Shown: positions 51,748 through 61,923 of the stretch, piece by piece
Layout of the letters: the number at the start of each line of letters is the position of its first letter
Numbering within the stretch: position 1 is the first letter of the stretch
Assembly (NCBI RefSeq): GCF_022802975.1
Contig: NZ_JAFEVZ010000016.1
Span: forward strand, 1 to 64,000
DNA length: 64,000 bases
DNA from: Flavobacterium pectinovorum
GTDB taxonomy: Bacteria; Bacteroidota; Bacteroidia; Flavobacteriales; Flavobacteriaceae
Direction of reading: 5' to 3'
Translations under genes and position numbers: made by a program
Notes under the pieces: generated by a model
What the model saw: the letters and a program-made list of their open reading frames with translations, nothing else
Told to the model about the DNA's origin: nothing
The model's database searches: none

Positions 51748-54700
51748 ATGAAAAAAAATACAAACCTGATTTTATGGATTAGCATTCTGTTTATCTCCAT
51801 AGGAATTAATGCTCAAAATACTGAACCGAATATACAGTCCAAACTAAACGGAACGATTGTCGATCAGATAACCAATCAGCCTATTGTGGGTGCTTCAGTA
51901 AATATTAAAGGAACAACGCATGGTGTAGAAACAGATTTGGATGGAAAGTTTTACTTTCAAACCGGTCAAAAATTCCCTTACACATTACAGATTAGTTACA
52001 TCGGATATACTTCAAAAGAAATTGTAGTTGACGGAAGCCCGGTAGTAATAAACCTATCTGAACAAGTTGAAAAACTGGATGAGATAGTCGTTGTAGGATA
52101 TGGCACATCGGCTAAAAAAACCTTTACCGGATCAACAGCAAAAATTGATGCCAAGCAAATTGCCAATCGACCGGCTCAGAGTTTTGATCAGCTGTTAGGC
52201 GGACAGGCTTCGGGATTAAATATTGTTCAGCCAAGCGGATCTTTAAATACCACTCCTGTTATTAGGATTAGAGGAATCAATTCTATCACAAGTTCTTTAT
52301 ATCCTTTAATTATTGTTGATGGTGTAACGGTTTTTACGGGAACAGCAGGAGGAGCAATTGGCAACAACCCGTTATCAGATATTAACCCTAACGATATTGA
52401 AACCATAGATGTTTTAAAAGATGCTTCGGCAGCAGCAGTTTATGGTTCACGTGCCGCAAACGGGGTTATTGTGATTACAACTAAAAAAGGAAAAAAAGGA
52501 AAACTGAACGTTAATTACGATGTTTGGGTAAGCTGGAACAAAGCTTCGAATTTGCCAAAACTTTTAAATGCTTCTGATTATGTAGCTATTAAAAATGAAG
52601 CGAGAACAAATGCAGGACTAACTCCCGGATTTGCTTTAGGACAAAATGCAGACGGATCTACAATTAATACAAATTGGTATGATGTAGCTTACCACACAGG
52701 CGTTTCGCAAAATCATAATCTTAGTTTTTCTGGTGCAACAAACTCAACAAGCTATTTTATATCTACCACTTATTCCGATCAGAATGGTATTTTAAGAACT
52801 AATGAATTTGAGAAGAAAGGAATTCGTCTTAATTTTGAACATAAATTAAACAATGCGCTTACTTTAGGAACTAATTTTTCTTATAATAACTCCATAAATT
52901 CCGGACCAAATTCAGGTTCTTCTACTCCTAATTCAGTTGCATCTTCAGCCGGAAATGGTGTCAATACACAATATATAGGTCTTCAGCCCCTTGGAAGACT
53001 TACTTACATTCTGCCTTCAAACGTTGCTGTTTACAATGCTGACGGAACTTACAATATTAATCCGAACAACGGAAATATAGGATATAGTGCAAATAGCCCT
53101 TCATTAGGAGTTTTTAATGCTTACAACCTGCAGACCATTTTAGATTTAGACAAAAATACCTCTGAAAACAACAGTTTTATTGGAAGTGTTTATGCCGAGC
53201 TTGAAATCATCAAAAATTTAAAGTTTAAAACAGTTTACGGAATCAATAATTTTGTGGTAGAAAACAAAGAATTTAGAAATCCATATAGTGGAGATGGTTT
53301 TTCTACTAAAGGTGGCGCTACCAATTCCAACACCAAATATGCAAGATCCAACTGGACCAATACCCTTACCTACTCTACTGTGTTTAATGACAAACACAAT
53401 CTGAAAGTTCTTTTAGGACAAGAAAAAAACGTACGAGAAATTGACGGTTGGGGCGCTGTAAAAACTGGTTTAACAGATCCGTTTTTTACCAGTTATCAAG
53501 GTGGATTTACAACAATTGCTCCTGGCCCTTCTATACAGACAGAAAATGTTTTGCTTTCGTACTTCAGCAGTATTGCCTACGATTACAATAAAAAATATTT
53601 ACTGAACCTAAATTTCAGAAGAGACGGATTATCAGCTTTGGCTTCAGGAAACAAATGGGGTAATTTTGGTGGTGCTTCTGTGGGATGGAATGTTTCTGAA
53701 GAAGATTTTTTCAAAAATTCATCTGTAAAAGAAGTGCTGAATGCCTTAAAAGTGAGAGCCAGTTACGGAATTGTAGGTAACAGCGAATTGAATGATTATG
53801 CTTCCTTGTCTCAATATACTGCCGGAACTTATGCGGGAGTTCCAACACTTAATTTTGGACAAGCAGGAAATTCAAACTTAAAATGGGAAACCAGTAAAAA
53901 GTTTGATATTGGTGTAAATTTCGGATTGTTTGATAACCGAATTACAGTGGAAGCTGATTATTACAAAAACGATATCAATGACTTAATTTTAAATGCTCCT
54001 CAGGCTTTATCTCAGGGAATTCCAAACAACTCCATTGCAGCAAACGTAGGATCATTGTACAATAAAGGTTTTGAACTTACGATAAATGCAAACATTATAA
54101 ATGATAATAAGTTTCAATGGAATGCAAGCTTTAATCTCTCTACCATCAAAAACAAAGTAACCTCTTTAGGTGGATATGGAGATATTTATCCAACAGCTTT
54201 AAGCACTTTCGGAATCCAGAATATTACCCGGGAAGGCTATTCTGTAGGATCTATTTTTGCAGTGCCAACAACCGGTGTTAATCCTGAAAACGGAAACCGT
54301 GTGTATGTAAATGCGAATAATGAAGAAGTTCAATATAATGCTCTTACAAAAGCTTTTACCTATCTAAACGGAAACACTGCTCCGGCAATCGATAACTACC
54401 GTGACGGTCGCATTCAGGGACCTTCCTTGCCAACTTATTATGGTGGTTTAAATAACAACTTTTCCTATGGCAATTTCGATTTAAATATTGGTCTTACGTT
54501 TTCAGGCGGAAACAAATTGTACAACGGTACAAGAGCAACTTTGTCTGACCAAAGATTCTTTAATAACGGAACTTTCATTAAAGACCGCTGGACAACGCCG
54601 GGTCAGGTTACTGATGTTCCTAAATTAGTTTACGGGGACAGTTTTTCAGGCGGTTTTTCTTCAAGCAACTCTGCTTATGTGGAAGACGGATCGTATCTGA

Positions 54701-54933
54701 AAGTTAAAAATATCATTTTAAGCTACAGAATTCCAATTCAGAACGAATTAGTAAGTAAATACATTTCATCAGCAAAAATATATGCACAGGGATCTAATTT
54801 ATACACTTTGACAAAATACCGTGGTTCAGATCCTGAAATTTCAATTAACGGAAACTCAATCAATTCAGGGAAAGATCAAAACGTTCCGGCAAATTCATCC
54901 GTATTTACTTTAGGACTTAATGTAGGTTTCTAA
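51748..54933 (+). CDS. SusC/RagA-type TonB-linked outer membrane transporter 4
   Basis: A 1061-residue transporter. Signal peptide MKKNTNLILWISILFISIG, carboxypeptidase-like domain (LNGTIVDQITNQPIVGASV ... TDLDGKFYFQTGQ), LDEIVVVGYGTSAKKTFTGS, plug motifs VIRIRGINSITSSLYPLIIVDG and AAVYGSRAANGVIVITTK, barrel ending LGLNVGF. The barrel is clearly different from SusC1-3. The operon contains a sulfonate monooxygenase homologue and no sulfatase, suggesting a sulfonate-type or other non-ester ligand. Confidence 0.93.
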   Translation: MKKNTNLILWISILFISIGINAQNTEPNIQSKLNGTIVDQITNQPIVGASVNIKGTTHGVETDLDGKFYFQTGQKFPYTLQISYIGYTSKEIVVDGSPVVINLSEQVEKLDEIVVVGYGTSAKKTFTGSTAKIDAKQIANRPAQSFDQLLGGQASGLNIVQPSGSLNTTPVIRIRGINSITSSLYPLIIVDGVTVFTGTAGGAIGNNPLSDINPNDIETIDVLKDASAAAVYGSRAANGVIVITTKKGKKGKLNVNYDVWVSWNKASNLPKLLNASDYVAIKNEARTNAGLTPGFALGQNADGSTINTNWYDVAYHTGVSQNHNLSFSGATNSTSYFISTTYSDQNGILRTNEFEKKGIRLNFEHKLNNALTLGTNFSYNNSINSGPNSGSSTPNSVASSAGNGVNTQYIGLQPLGRLTYILPSNVAVYNADGTYNINPNNGNIGYSANSPSLGVFNAYNLQTILDLDKNTSENNSFIGSVYAELEIIKNLKFKTVYGINNFVVENKEFRNPYSGDGFSTKGGATNSNTKYARSNWTNTLTYSTVFNDKHNLKVLLGQEKNVREIDGWGAVKTGLTDPFFTSYQGGFTTIAPGPSIQTENVLLSYFSSIAYDYNKKYLLNLNFRRDGLSALASGNKWGNFGGASVGWNVSEEDFFKNSSVKEVLNALKVRASYGIVGNSELNDYASLSQYTAGTYAGVPTLNFGQAGNSNLKWETSKKFDIGVNFGLFDNRITVEADYYKNDINDLILNAPQALSQGIPNNSIAANVGSLYNKGFELTINANIINDNKFQWNASFNLSTIKNKVTSLGGYGDIYPTALSTFGIQNITREGYSVGSIFAVPTTGVNPENGNRVYVNANNEEVQYNALTKAFTYLNGNTAPAIDNYRDGRIQGPSLPTYYGGLNNNFSYGNFDLNIGLTFSGGNKLYNGTRATLSDQRFFNNGTFIKDRWTTPGQVTDVPKLVYGDSFSGGFSSSNSAYVEDGSYLKVKNIILSYRIPIQNELVSKYISSAKIYAQGSNLYTLTKYRGSDPEISINGNSINSGKDQNVPANSSVFTLGLNVGF

Positions 54934-54969
54934 GACTCATCTTAATTACACAATTAAATAAAAGACAAC

Positions 54970-56442
54970 ATGATTTTCAATTATAAAAACTATAAAAAAA
55001 GCATCAAAAAAGCTTTTATTATCACTCCTTTCTTAGCCTTAGTACTGGCTGGATGCAGTGATGATGCCCTGGATACCGTTCCTGAAACAAGTATTTCTAC
55101 AGGAACGGCATTTAGTACACCGGCAAAGATTTTAGCTCAGGTTAACGGTCTTTACGGTCAATTCAGCAATCCGTCTTTATATGGCGGCAGATTCATTATT
55201 TTCAATGAACAAAGAGGCGATGAATTCAGTCAGAATGATGGTAACAACTCAACTGGTGCGAATGTATGGAATCAGTCTATTACGGCATCCGGAGATTTTG
55301 TAAACTCGGTTTGGAGTGTTGCTTACACTGCCATTAATTTTTCGAATATCTTAATCGATAATTTAGCAACCTCAACCGTTGTTACAGAAGATTTACGTAA
55401 AAATTATATTGCCGAAGCTAAATTTATCAGAGCTATTTCCTACCTAAGTTTAGTACAGACCTATGCAAAACCGTATGCCCAAAACAGCGCCGCTTTGGCA
55501 CTTCCGCTACGATTAAAAGGAAATTCATCAGGAGGACTTAATGATTTGGCATTTAGCAGTGTTGCTGATGTTTACACACAAATCATTAAAGATCTGGACG
55601 AAGCCGAAGCAGATTTACCGGAAAGTTATGCAACAGGAATCCTTACTGCATCAAGAGCACACAAAGCTACGGCGATTGCCTTAAAAACGAGAGTATATCT
55701 TAGTAAAGGTGATTATCCTAAAGTAATTTCAGAAGCCAGTAAATTAGTTCCTGCGACTGCCCCTTTTCAATACGTTTCAGGAAGTTTGACACATCGTTTA
55801 GAACCAAATGTGGCTACCGTTTTTGGAGGTTCTTATGTAGGTAACGAAGCCATATTTTCAATTCCGTTTACAACTGCAGCCGAGGCTCCGGGTTTACAAA
55901 GTGCCCTTGGCGGAAACTATCTGACACCGGTACTCTATTTTAATTCGGCCGGAATTATTGCTGACAATGTTTTTGCTTCTGCTCTTTCTGCAGATGCCCG
56001 AAAAACACTTGTAATTACAAACGGTACAGGACAAAAACTACTAAATAAATTCAAGAAAAGCGGCGCTCCTTTTACAGATTATGTTCCGGTAATTCGCTAC
56101 GCCGAAATCCTGCTGAATTATGCTGAAGCCGCTGCACAAAATGACAATCTGCCTTTGGCCAGAACTTTATTATCTGCGGTTAGAAACCGTTCAGATGCTG
56201 CTTATGTTTTTACAACCGGAGTAACTCTTAAAGATGAATTAATCGCAACCATTATAAACGAGAGACGAATTGAATTGGTTGGTGAAGGATTCCGCACACC
56301 GGATTTATTGAGAAGAGTTCAGACGCTTCCGGGTAAAACAGGAAATGCGGGGGTAGCTCCTGCTGTATTGCCAACTGCAAGTAATTACGTATGGGCAATT
56401 CCGAGTAACGAATTGGCTTATAACAAACTGGCTCCAAGATAA
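54970..56442 (+). CDS. SusD/RagB-type surface lipoprotein 4
   Basis: A 490-residue lipoprotein with a longer N-terminus before the lipobox (LALVLAGC, Cys29), then SDDALD. Family features: AKFIRAISYLSLVQTYAKP, IRYAEILLNYAEAAAQN, INERRIELVGEGFRTPDLLR and WAIPSNELAYN. Begins 36 bp after susC4 ends. Confidence 0.92.
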   Translation: MIFNYKNYKKSIKKAFIITPFLALVLAGCSDDALDTVPETSISTGTAFSTPAKILAQVNGLYGQFSNPSLYGGRFIIFNEQRGDEFSQNDGNNSTGANVWNQSITASGDFVNSVWSVAYTAINFSNILIDNLATSTVVTEDLRKNYIAEAKFIRAISYLSLVQTYAKPYAQNSAALALPLRLKGNSSGGLNDLAFSSVADVYTQIIKDLDEAEADLPESYATGILTASRAHKATAIALKTRVYLSKGDYPKVISEASKLVPATAPFQYVSGSLTHRLEPNVATVFGGSYVGNEAIFSIPFTTAAEAPGLQSALGGNYLTPVLYFNSAGIIADNVFASALSADARKTLVITNGTGQKLLNKFKKSGAPFTDYVPVIRYAEILLNYAEAAAQNDNLPLARTLLSAVRNRSDAAYVFTTGVTLKDELIATIINERRIELVGEGFRTPDLLRRVQTLPGKTGNAGVAPAVLPTASNYVWAIPSNELAYNKLAPR

Positions 56443-56479
56443 CATAATCAAAATCATCAAGTTTTTAAAAAATATCAAA

Positions 56480-58183
56480 ATGAAAAATAATTTTAAATGG
56501 TTCGCTGTAATCTTCGCAACAACGATTATCAATGCCCAGCAAAAAAATAGCGCCGAAAAGATTTTCATCAATGGAAATATTATTACGGTTGATGCCAAAA
56601 ACAGCACGGCACAGGCTGTTGCAGTAAGTAACGGTAAAATCCTTGCTGTTGGAACGAATGCTTCAATTGAAAAACTAAAAGATAAAAATACGGTTGTTGT
56701 TGACTTAAAAGGAAAAACCGTAGTACCCGGATTCATCGACGGCCACAGTCATTTTATGGGTTTATCCAGATCGGCTACGGTAAACGTAGGTTCTCCTCCA
56801 ATGGGTACTGTAAAAAATATTCCCGATTTGGTAAAACGTATTCAGGATTTTCAAAAGGAAAAAAATATCGCTCAGGGCGAATGGATCGATGCTTACGGAT
56901 ACGATCAGGATCAATTAGAAGAAAAAAGACACCCGAATAAAGAAGACCTTGATGCTGCTTTTCCAAATAACCCGGTAACGATTACGAACATCAACGGGCA
57001 CATGTCGGTTTCGAATTCTTATGCGTTAAAACTTTCTGGAATTGACACAAGTACAGCTAACCCTGCCGGTGGTGCCATCGAAAGAAAAAAAGGTACCAAC
57101 GAACCAACAGGATTGTTGCAGGAAAATGCCGGAAGATTACTGAAAAGACCTGCAAAACCAGCTCCTTCGTTAGACGATCAGATAAAAGGCTTAAAAGAAC
57201 AGCAATTGTTTTATGCGAGCAACGGAATTACAACCGCTCAGGACGGATACACGAGTTTTGAGGCACTTCAGTTATTAAAGAAAGCAGCCGACAAAAATGC
57301 TCTATTTATCGATATTGAAGCTTTGCCGGGCTATCCAACTTTAGATAAGGTACTGGAAAATCCTGAATTTAAGTTTGGTGTTCTAAAAAACCACTTAAAA
57401 CTGGCCGGAACAAAAATGATTGCCGATGGTTCACCACAAGGTAAAACTGCTTTTTTCAGTAAATCCTATTTGGTAGAAGTACCGGGCTGTAACCACGATC
57501 ACTGTACAGGTTTCCCTAACATTACGCAGGAACAGTTTGATGCACTCGTTATTAAAACTTTTCAAAACAACATTCGCCCATTTGTGCATTGCAACGGAGA
57601 TGCGACGATCGATATGTACTTAAAAGCAATCGAAAATGCGAATAAAACTTTAAATGTAAACAGCAGCGATCGCAGACCGGTTACGATTCACTCTCAGTTT
57701 GTAAGACCTGATCAGTTAGATGGCTATAAAAAACTCGGCATCATTGCGGCTTTATTTAGCAATCACGCTTTCTTTTGGGGCGATGTACATACCCGTAATT
57801 TAGGTATCGAAAGAGCCAGTTTTTTAAGTCCGCTAAAATCAGCCCTAAAAAAAGGAGTTGTGGCAACCAACCATACTGATTATCCGGTAACGCCATTGAA
57901 TCAATTGTTTTTATTGTGGACATCGGTAGAAAGAAAATCCCGTACAGGACAAGTTATTGGTCCAGATGAACGCCTGACTCCTATCGAAGGTCTTCGCGCC
58001 ATTACTATAAACGGTGCTTACGAATATTTTGAAGAGAATAGCAAAGGTTCTATCGAAGCCGGAAAATTGGCAGATTTAGTGGTACTGTCAGACGATTTAA
58101 CAAAAATAGAACCTTCTAAAATAAAAGACATTACTGTTTTGGAAACCATAAAAGAAGGAAAAACGATTTTTAAAAAGGACTAA
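56480..58183 (+). CDS. Amidohydrolase family protein (YtcJ-like), exported
   Basis: A 567-residue metal-dependent hydrolase with a signal peptide (to about IINAQQ). FINGNIITVDA, VAVSNGKILAVG, and VPGFIDGHSHFMG with the HxH metal ligands mark the amidohydrolase-3 group; later HCNGDATID, VTIHSQFVRPDQ, TNHTDYPVTP and LADLVVLSDD complete the pattern. It probably cleaves an amide or related bond in an imported compound before the SsuD-like enzyme acts. Substrate unknown. Confidence 0.88.
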   Translation: MKNNFKWFAVIFATTIINAQQKNSAEKIFINGNIITVDAKNSTAQAVAVSNGKILAVGTNASIEKLKDKNTVVVDLKGKTVVPGFIDGHSHFMGLSRSATVNVGSPPMGTVKNIPDLVKRIQDFQKEKNIAQGEWIDAYGYDQDQLEEKRHPNKEDLDAAFPNNPVTITNINGHMSVSNSYALKLSGIDTSTANPAGGAIERKKGTNEPTGLLQENAGRLLKRPAKPAPSLDDQIKGLKEQQLFYASNGITTAQDGYTSFEALQLLKKAADKNALFIDIEALPGYPTLDKVLENPEFKFGVLKNHLKLAGTKMIADGSPQGKTAFFSKSYLVEVPGCNHDHCTGFPNITQEQFDALVIKTFQNNIRPFVHCNGDATIDMYLKAIENANKTLNVNSSDRRPVTIHSQFVRPDQLDGYKKLGIIAALFSNHAFFWGDVHTRNLGIERASFLSPLKSALKKGVVATNHTDYPVTPLNQLFLLWTSVERKSRTGQVIGPDERLTPIEGLRAITINGAYEYFEENSKGSIEAGKLADLVVLSDDLTKIEPSKIKDITVLETIKEGKTIFKKD

Positions 58184-58199
58184 TTTAAAAACTAAAAAA

Positions 58200-58358
58200 A
58201 TGACTCAGACAAACCTTAATCCGGCACCTGCTATAGCAATCAGAGTATCAAAAAAGAATGATGAAATTTCATGGTTTAGTGAAACTGTTTCCAGAAATAC
58301 AAACGCTTCAGACAGCAGGAATACAAATTTGAAAAAGGATTCTAAAAAAAATAAATAA
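58200..58358 (+). CDS. 52-residue hypothetical protein resembling the start of the next gene product
   Basis: ATG to TAA, 5 bp before the SsuD-like gene. The segment AIAIRVSKKNDEISWFSETV resembles VSIRTTERVAEISWFNDI at the start of the SsuD-like protein, sharing IR and EISWF. After that the peptide becomes Asn/Ser/Lys-rich (NTNASDSRNTNLKKDSKKNK). It could be a remnant of a partial duplication or a small accessory protein. Real translation is likely from spacing but not proven. Confidence 0.5.
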   Translation: MTQTNLNPAPAIAIRVSKKNDEISWFSETVSRNTNASDSRNTNLKKDSKKNK

Positions 58359-58363
58359 TAAAA

Positions 58364-59530
58364 ATGATTGAAGGAAAAATTGAAACTGTAAGCATCAGAA
58401 CCACAGAAAGAGTAGCTGAAATTTCCTGGTTTAATGATATTATTGGTGGAGATACGGAATATTTAGGGGTTTTAGATAACAACCGAAGAAGCAGTTACGA
58501 ACACTGTCGTGAAATCACTTTAGAGGCTGAACGTCTCGGATTTAGTAATATTCTTTATCCTTCAGCCTATACTGTGGGACAGGATGTGCTCACTTTTGCT
58601 GCCAGTGTTGCTCCTGAAACGCATAAGATTACTTTATTACTGGCGATTCGTACCGGAGAAGTTCATCCGCCGATGTTAGCAAGGGCAATTTCATCATTAG
58701 ATCACATTTTGAAGGGACGATTAATATTAAATATCATCAATTCTGATTTGCCGGGAACCCGCGAAGATCCTAATCTAAGATACCAAAGATGTTCTGAAGT
58801 GATTCAGATTTTACAACAAGCCTGGACACAGGACAGAATCTCTCACAAAGGTGAAATTTATCAGTTTGACCTGCCTTCTGACCCTGTAAAATCGTACCAG
58901 CAAAATGGAGGTCCATTATTGTATTTTGGAGGAACCTCTCCCGGATCAAGAGCGGTTTGCGCCAAACACTGCGATGTATTTTTGACCTGGCCTGAATCTG
59001 AAGAATCGATGTATGCGACTTTAAAAGAAATGAGTGAACGTGTTGCTGCAGAAGGAAGAGTGATCGATTTTGGATTAAGGATCCATGTAATTGTTCGCGA
59101 AACGCAGGAAGAAGCAAGAGCGTATGCGAAGAAGCTAATTTCAAAATTTGACGAAAAACGAGGACTGGAAATCAGAAGCCGCGGTGAAGATTCGCGCTCA
59201 CTGGGAGTTTTAAAACAAGATGAATTAAGAGAAACTGCTGATAATGAAGGATATGTTGAAGATATTTTATGGACAGATATTGGCAAAGTTTTTTCAGGCT
59301 GCGGAAGCGGATTGGTGGGAAGTGCCGACCAGATTGTCGAAAAACTAAACCGCTATATGGATATGGGTTTCCGTTCTTTTATTTTCTCCGGTTTTCCTCT
59401 AATTGAAGAAGCGAATTATTTTGCCAAACTAGTTTTACCACGTTTGCCTAATGTTTCACTGCCTGATTTACAAGGAAGAATTCCAAAAGAAACACCTTCA
59501 ACACCTTTAACCAATGCCGAATTGGTTTAG
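58364..59530 (+). CDS. LLM class flavin-dependent monooxygenase, SsuD-like
   Basis: A 388-residue FMNH2-dependent monooxygenase of the alkanesulfonate/dimethylsulfone type that releases sulfite from alkanesulfonates. AERLGFSNILYPSAYT, LLLAIRTGEVHPPMLARA, GRLILNIINSDLPGTREDP, LLYFGGTSPGSRAV, FLTWPESEESM, LRIHVIVRETQEEARAYA and the closing FIFSGFPLIEEANYFAKLVLP follow SsuD closely. Length is right. No flavin reductase (SsuE) or ABC transporter is visible, so reduced flavin must come from elsewhere and uptake presumably uses SusC4/SusD4 and the permease downstream. Confidence 0.9.
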   Translation: MIEGKIETVSIRTTERVAEISWFNDIIGGDTEYLGVLDNNRRSSYEHCREITLEAERLGFSNILYPSAYTVGQDVLTFAASVAPETHKITLLLAIRTGEVHPPMLARAISSLDHILKGRLILNIINSDLPGTREDPNLRYQRCSEVIQILQQAWTQDRISHKGEIYQFDLPSDPVKSYQQNGGPLLYFGGTSPGSRAVCAKHCDVFLTWPESEESMYATLKEMSERVAAEGRVIDFGLRIHVIVRETQEEARAYAKKLISKFDEKRGLEIRSRGEDSRSLGVLKQDELRETADNEGYVEDILWTDIGKVFSGCGSGLVGSADQIVEKLNRYMDMGFRSFIFSGFPLIEEANYFAKLVLPRLPNVSLPDLQGRIPKETPSTPLTNAELV

Positions 59531-59551
59531 CTATAAAAATTAAAATTTAAA

Positions 59552-60994
59552 ATGTCAGAAATAGAAAAAAAACAAGAATACAAAAGAGAACTCGGTCTTG
59601 CCGATGCTGCCTTATTGGTCGCCAGCGGAATGATTGGTTCGGGAATTTTTATCGTAAGTGCCGATGTTACCCGTAATATCGGATCAGCGGGCTGGCTTAT
59701 TTTAGTATGGCTAATCGGCGGATTCATGACCTTAACTGCAGCCGTTAGTTATGGAGAATTAAGTGGAATGTTTCCGAAATCGGGTGGTCAGTATGTTTAT
59801 TTAAAAGAAGCTTACAATCCGCTCGTAGCATTTGTTTATGGGTGGAGTTTGTTTACAGTCATTCAAACCGGAACCATTGCTGCAGTTTGTGTTTCGTTCT
59901 TTAAATTTCTGGCGTATTTTTTTCCGCTTTTCAGCGAAGATTTGGTAGCCTTTAAAATTGGAGATTCATTTACCATTTCGCCGGCACAGCTTTCGTCGAT
60001 TGTCTTGTTGTTCATTTTAACCTATATCAATACCAAAGGAGTAAAACTCGGAAAAGTGATTCAGAAGTTTTTTACCGGAACCAAATTAATCAGCTTACTA
60101 ATTCTGATTGTCTTCGGGTTTATCTTTTTTAAACCCGAAATCTGGCAGGCAAACTGGGCAAATCCTTTTCATCTGCAGAAATTAAATCCGGATGGTTCGT
60201 TTTTACAATACACCAATACACCTGCTTTTTGGGGCGCCATCGCTTCTGCATTAGTCGGAACCGTAATCAGTTATGATGCCTGGAATAATGTAACTTTTGT
60301 TTCGGATGAAATAAAAAATCCAAAGCGAAATATTGGTTTGAGTTTGCTTTTAGGAACTGCCGTCGTTACCATTATTTATGTATCAGTGAATGTAATGTTT
60401 ACGGCAGTACTGTCTATTGAAGCCATTGGAACGCCGGAAAAAGACAGGGTTGGAATTGCCGCTGCCCAGGCTATTTTTGGCTCTAGTGGAACGTCGATTA
60501 TTGCTTTAATGATTCTGATCGCTTCTTTTGGATGTGCCAACGGAATGATTTTATCAGGTGCAAGAGTCTATCAAAGCATGGCAAAAGACGGTTTGTTTTT
60601 CAAGAAAACAGCGATTTTAAATAAACATGCTGTTCCTGCAAATGCACTTTGGATACAGTTTTTTATGGCTGTTATTTTGAGCTTAAGCGGTCGCTACGGA
60701 AACTTATTAGACATGATTTCTTTTGTAGTCGTTTTATTTTACGTGATAACCATTGCCGGAATTTTTGTCCTACGAATTAAAAAGCCCCAGCACGAAAGGC
60801 CTTACAGGGCATTTGGCTATCCGTTTTTACCCGCGATTTATATTGTTTTAGGGTCGGCGTTTTGTATTTTATTGATCATTTACAAACCAACCTATACCTG
60901 GCCAGGATTGATTATCGCAGGCATCGGAATACCCGTTTATTATATCAGAGAAAAATTCTCAACATCTAAAATTCCAAATTCTGACAATAGTTAA
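59552..60994 (+). CDS. APC superfamily amino acid permease
   Basis: A 480-residue protein with about 12 helices. The first helices show GLADAALLVASGMIGSGIFI, the unwound substrate-binding motif of APC transporters, followed by SYGELSGMFPKSGGQYVYL. Between the sulfonate monooxygenase and serine acetyltransferase genes it may import a sulfur-containing amino acid or derivative; the substrate cannot be read from sequence. Confidence 0.9.
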   Translation: MSEIEKKQEYKRELGLADAALLVASGMIGSGIFIVSADVTRNIGSAGWLILVWLIGGFMTLTAAVSYGELSGMFPKSGGQYVYLKEAYNPLVAFVYGWSLFTVIQTGTIAAVCVSFFKFLAYFFPLFSEDLVAFKIGDSFTISPAQLSSIVLLFILTYINTKGVKLGKVIQKFFTGTKLISLLILIVFGFIFFKPEIWQANWANPFHLQKLNPDGSFLQYTNTPAFWGAIASALVGTVISYDAWNNVTFVSDEIKNPKRNIGLSLLLGTAVVTIIYVSVNVMFTAVLSIEAIGTPEKDRVGIAAAQAIFGSSGTSIIALMILIASFGCANGMILSGARVYQSMAKDGLFFKKTAILNKHAVPANALWIQFFMAVILSLSGRYGNLLDMISFVVVLFYVITIAGIFVLRIKKPQHERPYRAFGYPFLPAIYIVLGSAFCILLIIYKPTYTWPGLIIAGIGIPVYYIREKFSTSKIPNSDNS

Positions 60995-61044
60995 AATTGT
61001 AACTCTTGAAAAATATTAGCTAAAGAACCAAAAAACCATTCAAT

Positions 61045-61869
61045 ATGAACTCATTTTATCAGGAAATAGCAAATCAGCATCAAAATTTATCCCTTCTTCC
61101 TCCAAAGAAATTAATCCATCATTTTATTGATGAGTTGTTTTGTGTGTTGTTTTCAACTACGTCTAAATCTTTAGGCAATGTGACTATTATTGAAGGCAAA
61201 TTCACTGAATTAGAAATTCAATTCAACGAATTAGTGTTGGATTTTGCTCCGGAAAGCGACAAAAGCAATCAACAGACCAAAACGTTTTTTCATGCCTTGC
61301 CGGCTTTACACAAAAAAGTACTGAATGATGCCCAGACCATTTTTTCTAAAGATCCGGCTGCCAAAACTTTGGAGGAAGTTTTGTATTCTTATCCCGGATT
61401 TTTTGCCATTGCAATTTATCGCTTCTCACACCAGCTTTGGGAACAGGATTTGAAACTTTTGGCACGAACTATTTCAGAGTATGCCCATATTAAAACCAGT
61501 ATCGAAATTCATCCCGGAGCGCAGATTGGAGACGATTTTGCCATCGACCACGGTACCGGAATAGTCATTGGAGAAACAGCTGTGATTGGCAATAATGTCC
61601 AAATTTATCAGGGTGTGACGCTTGGTGCTCTAAGTGTAAAAAAAGAAGAAGCTTTCATTAAAAGACATCCCACAATCGAAGACAATGTGGTTATTTATGC
61701 CAACAGCACTATCCTTGGAGGACAGACAACTGTAGGCAGAGATTCCATCATTGGAGGAAATGTTTGGCTTACTTATACTGTTCCTTCAAACTCAGTTGTG
61801 TATCATAAAAATGAGATGAAAGTAAAAGATAACAATCCGTTCCCGGAACCAATTTTTTATTCGATATAA
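61045..61869 (+). CDS. Serine O-acetyltransferase (EpsC/CysE type)
   Basis: A 274-residue enzyme making O-acetylserine, the carbon skeleton for cysteine. The C-terminal left-handed beta-helix is visible as hexapeptide repeats: IEIHPGAQIGDDFAIDHGTG, IVIGETAVIGNNVQIYQGVT, LGALS and TTVGRDSIIGGNVWLT. The N-terminal helical domain is longer than in E. coli CysE, as in the EpsC group found with family 2A encapsulins. Followed by cysteine synthase and the encapsulin gene, so it feeds the same pathway. Confidence 0.92.
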   Translation: MNSFYQEIANQHQNLSLLPPKKLIHHFIDELFCVLFSTTSKSLGNVTIIEGKFTELEIQFNELVLDFAPESDKSNQQTKTFFHALPALHKKVLNDAQTIFSKDPAAKTLEEVLYSYPGFFAIAIYRFSHQLWEQDLKLLARTISEYAHIKTSIEIHPGAQIGDDFAIDHGTGIVIGETAVIGNNVQIYQGVTLGALSVKKEEAFIKRHPTIEDNVVIYANSTILGGQTTVGRDSIIGGNVWLTYTVPSNSVVYHKNEMKVKDNNPFPEPIFYSI

Positions 61870-61923
61870 AAAAATTTAAACCATATAAGTTCATTTAAAA
61901 GCAATGTCTAAAAAAGTTTTTTG

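Noticed and set aside
58770..59286. Minus-strand frames of 124 and 141 codons inside the SsuD-like gene.
   Set aside because: Antisense shadows; no start context or similarity.
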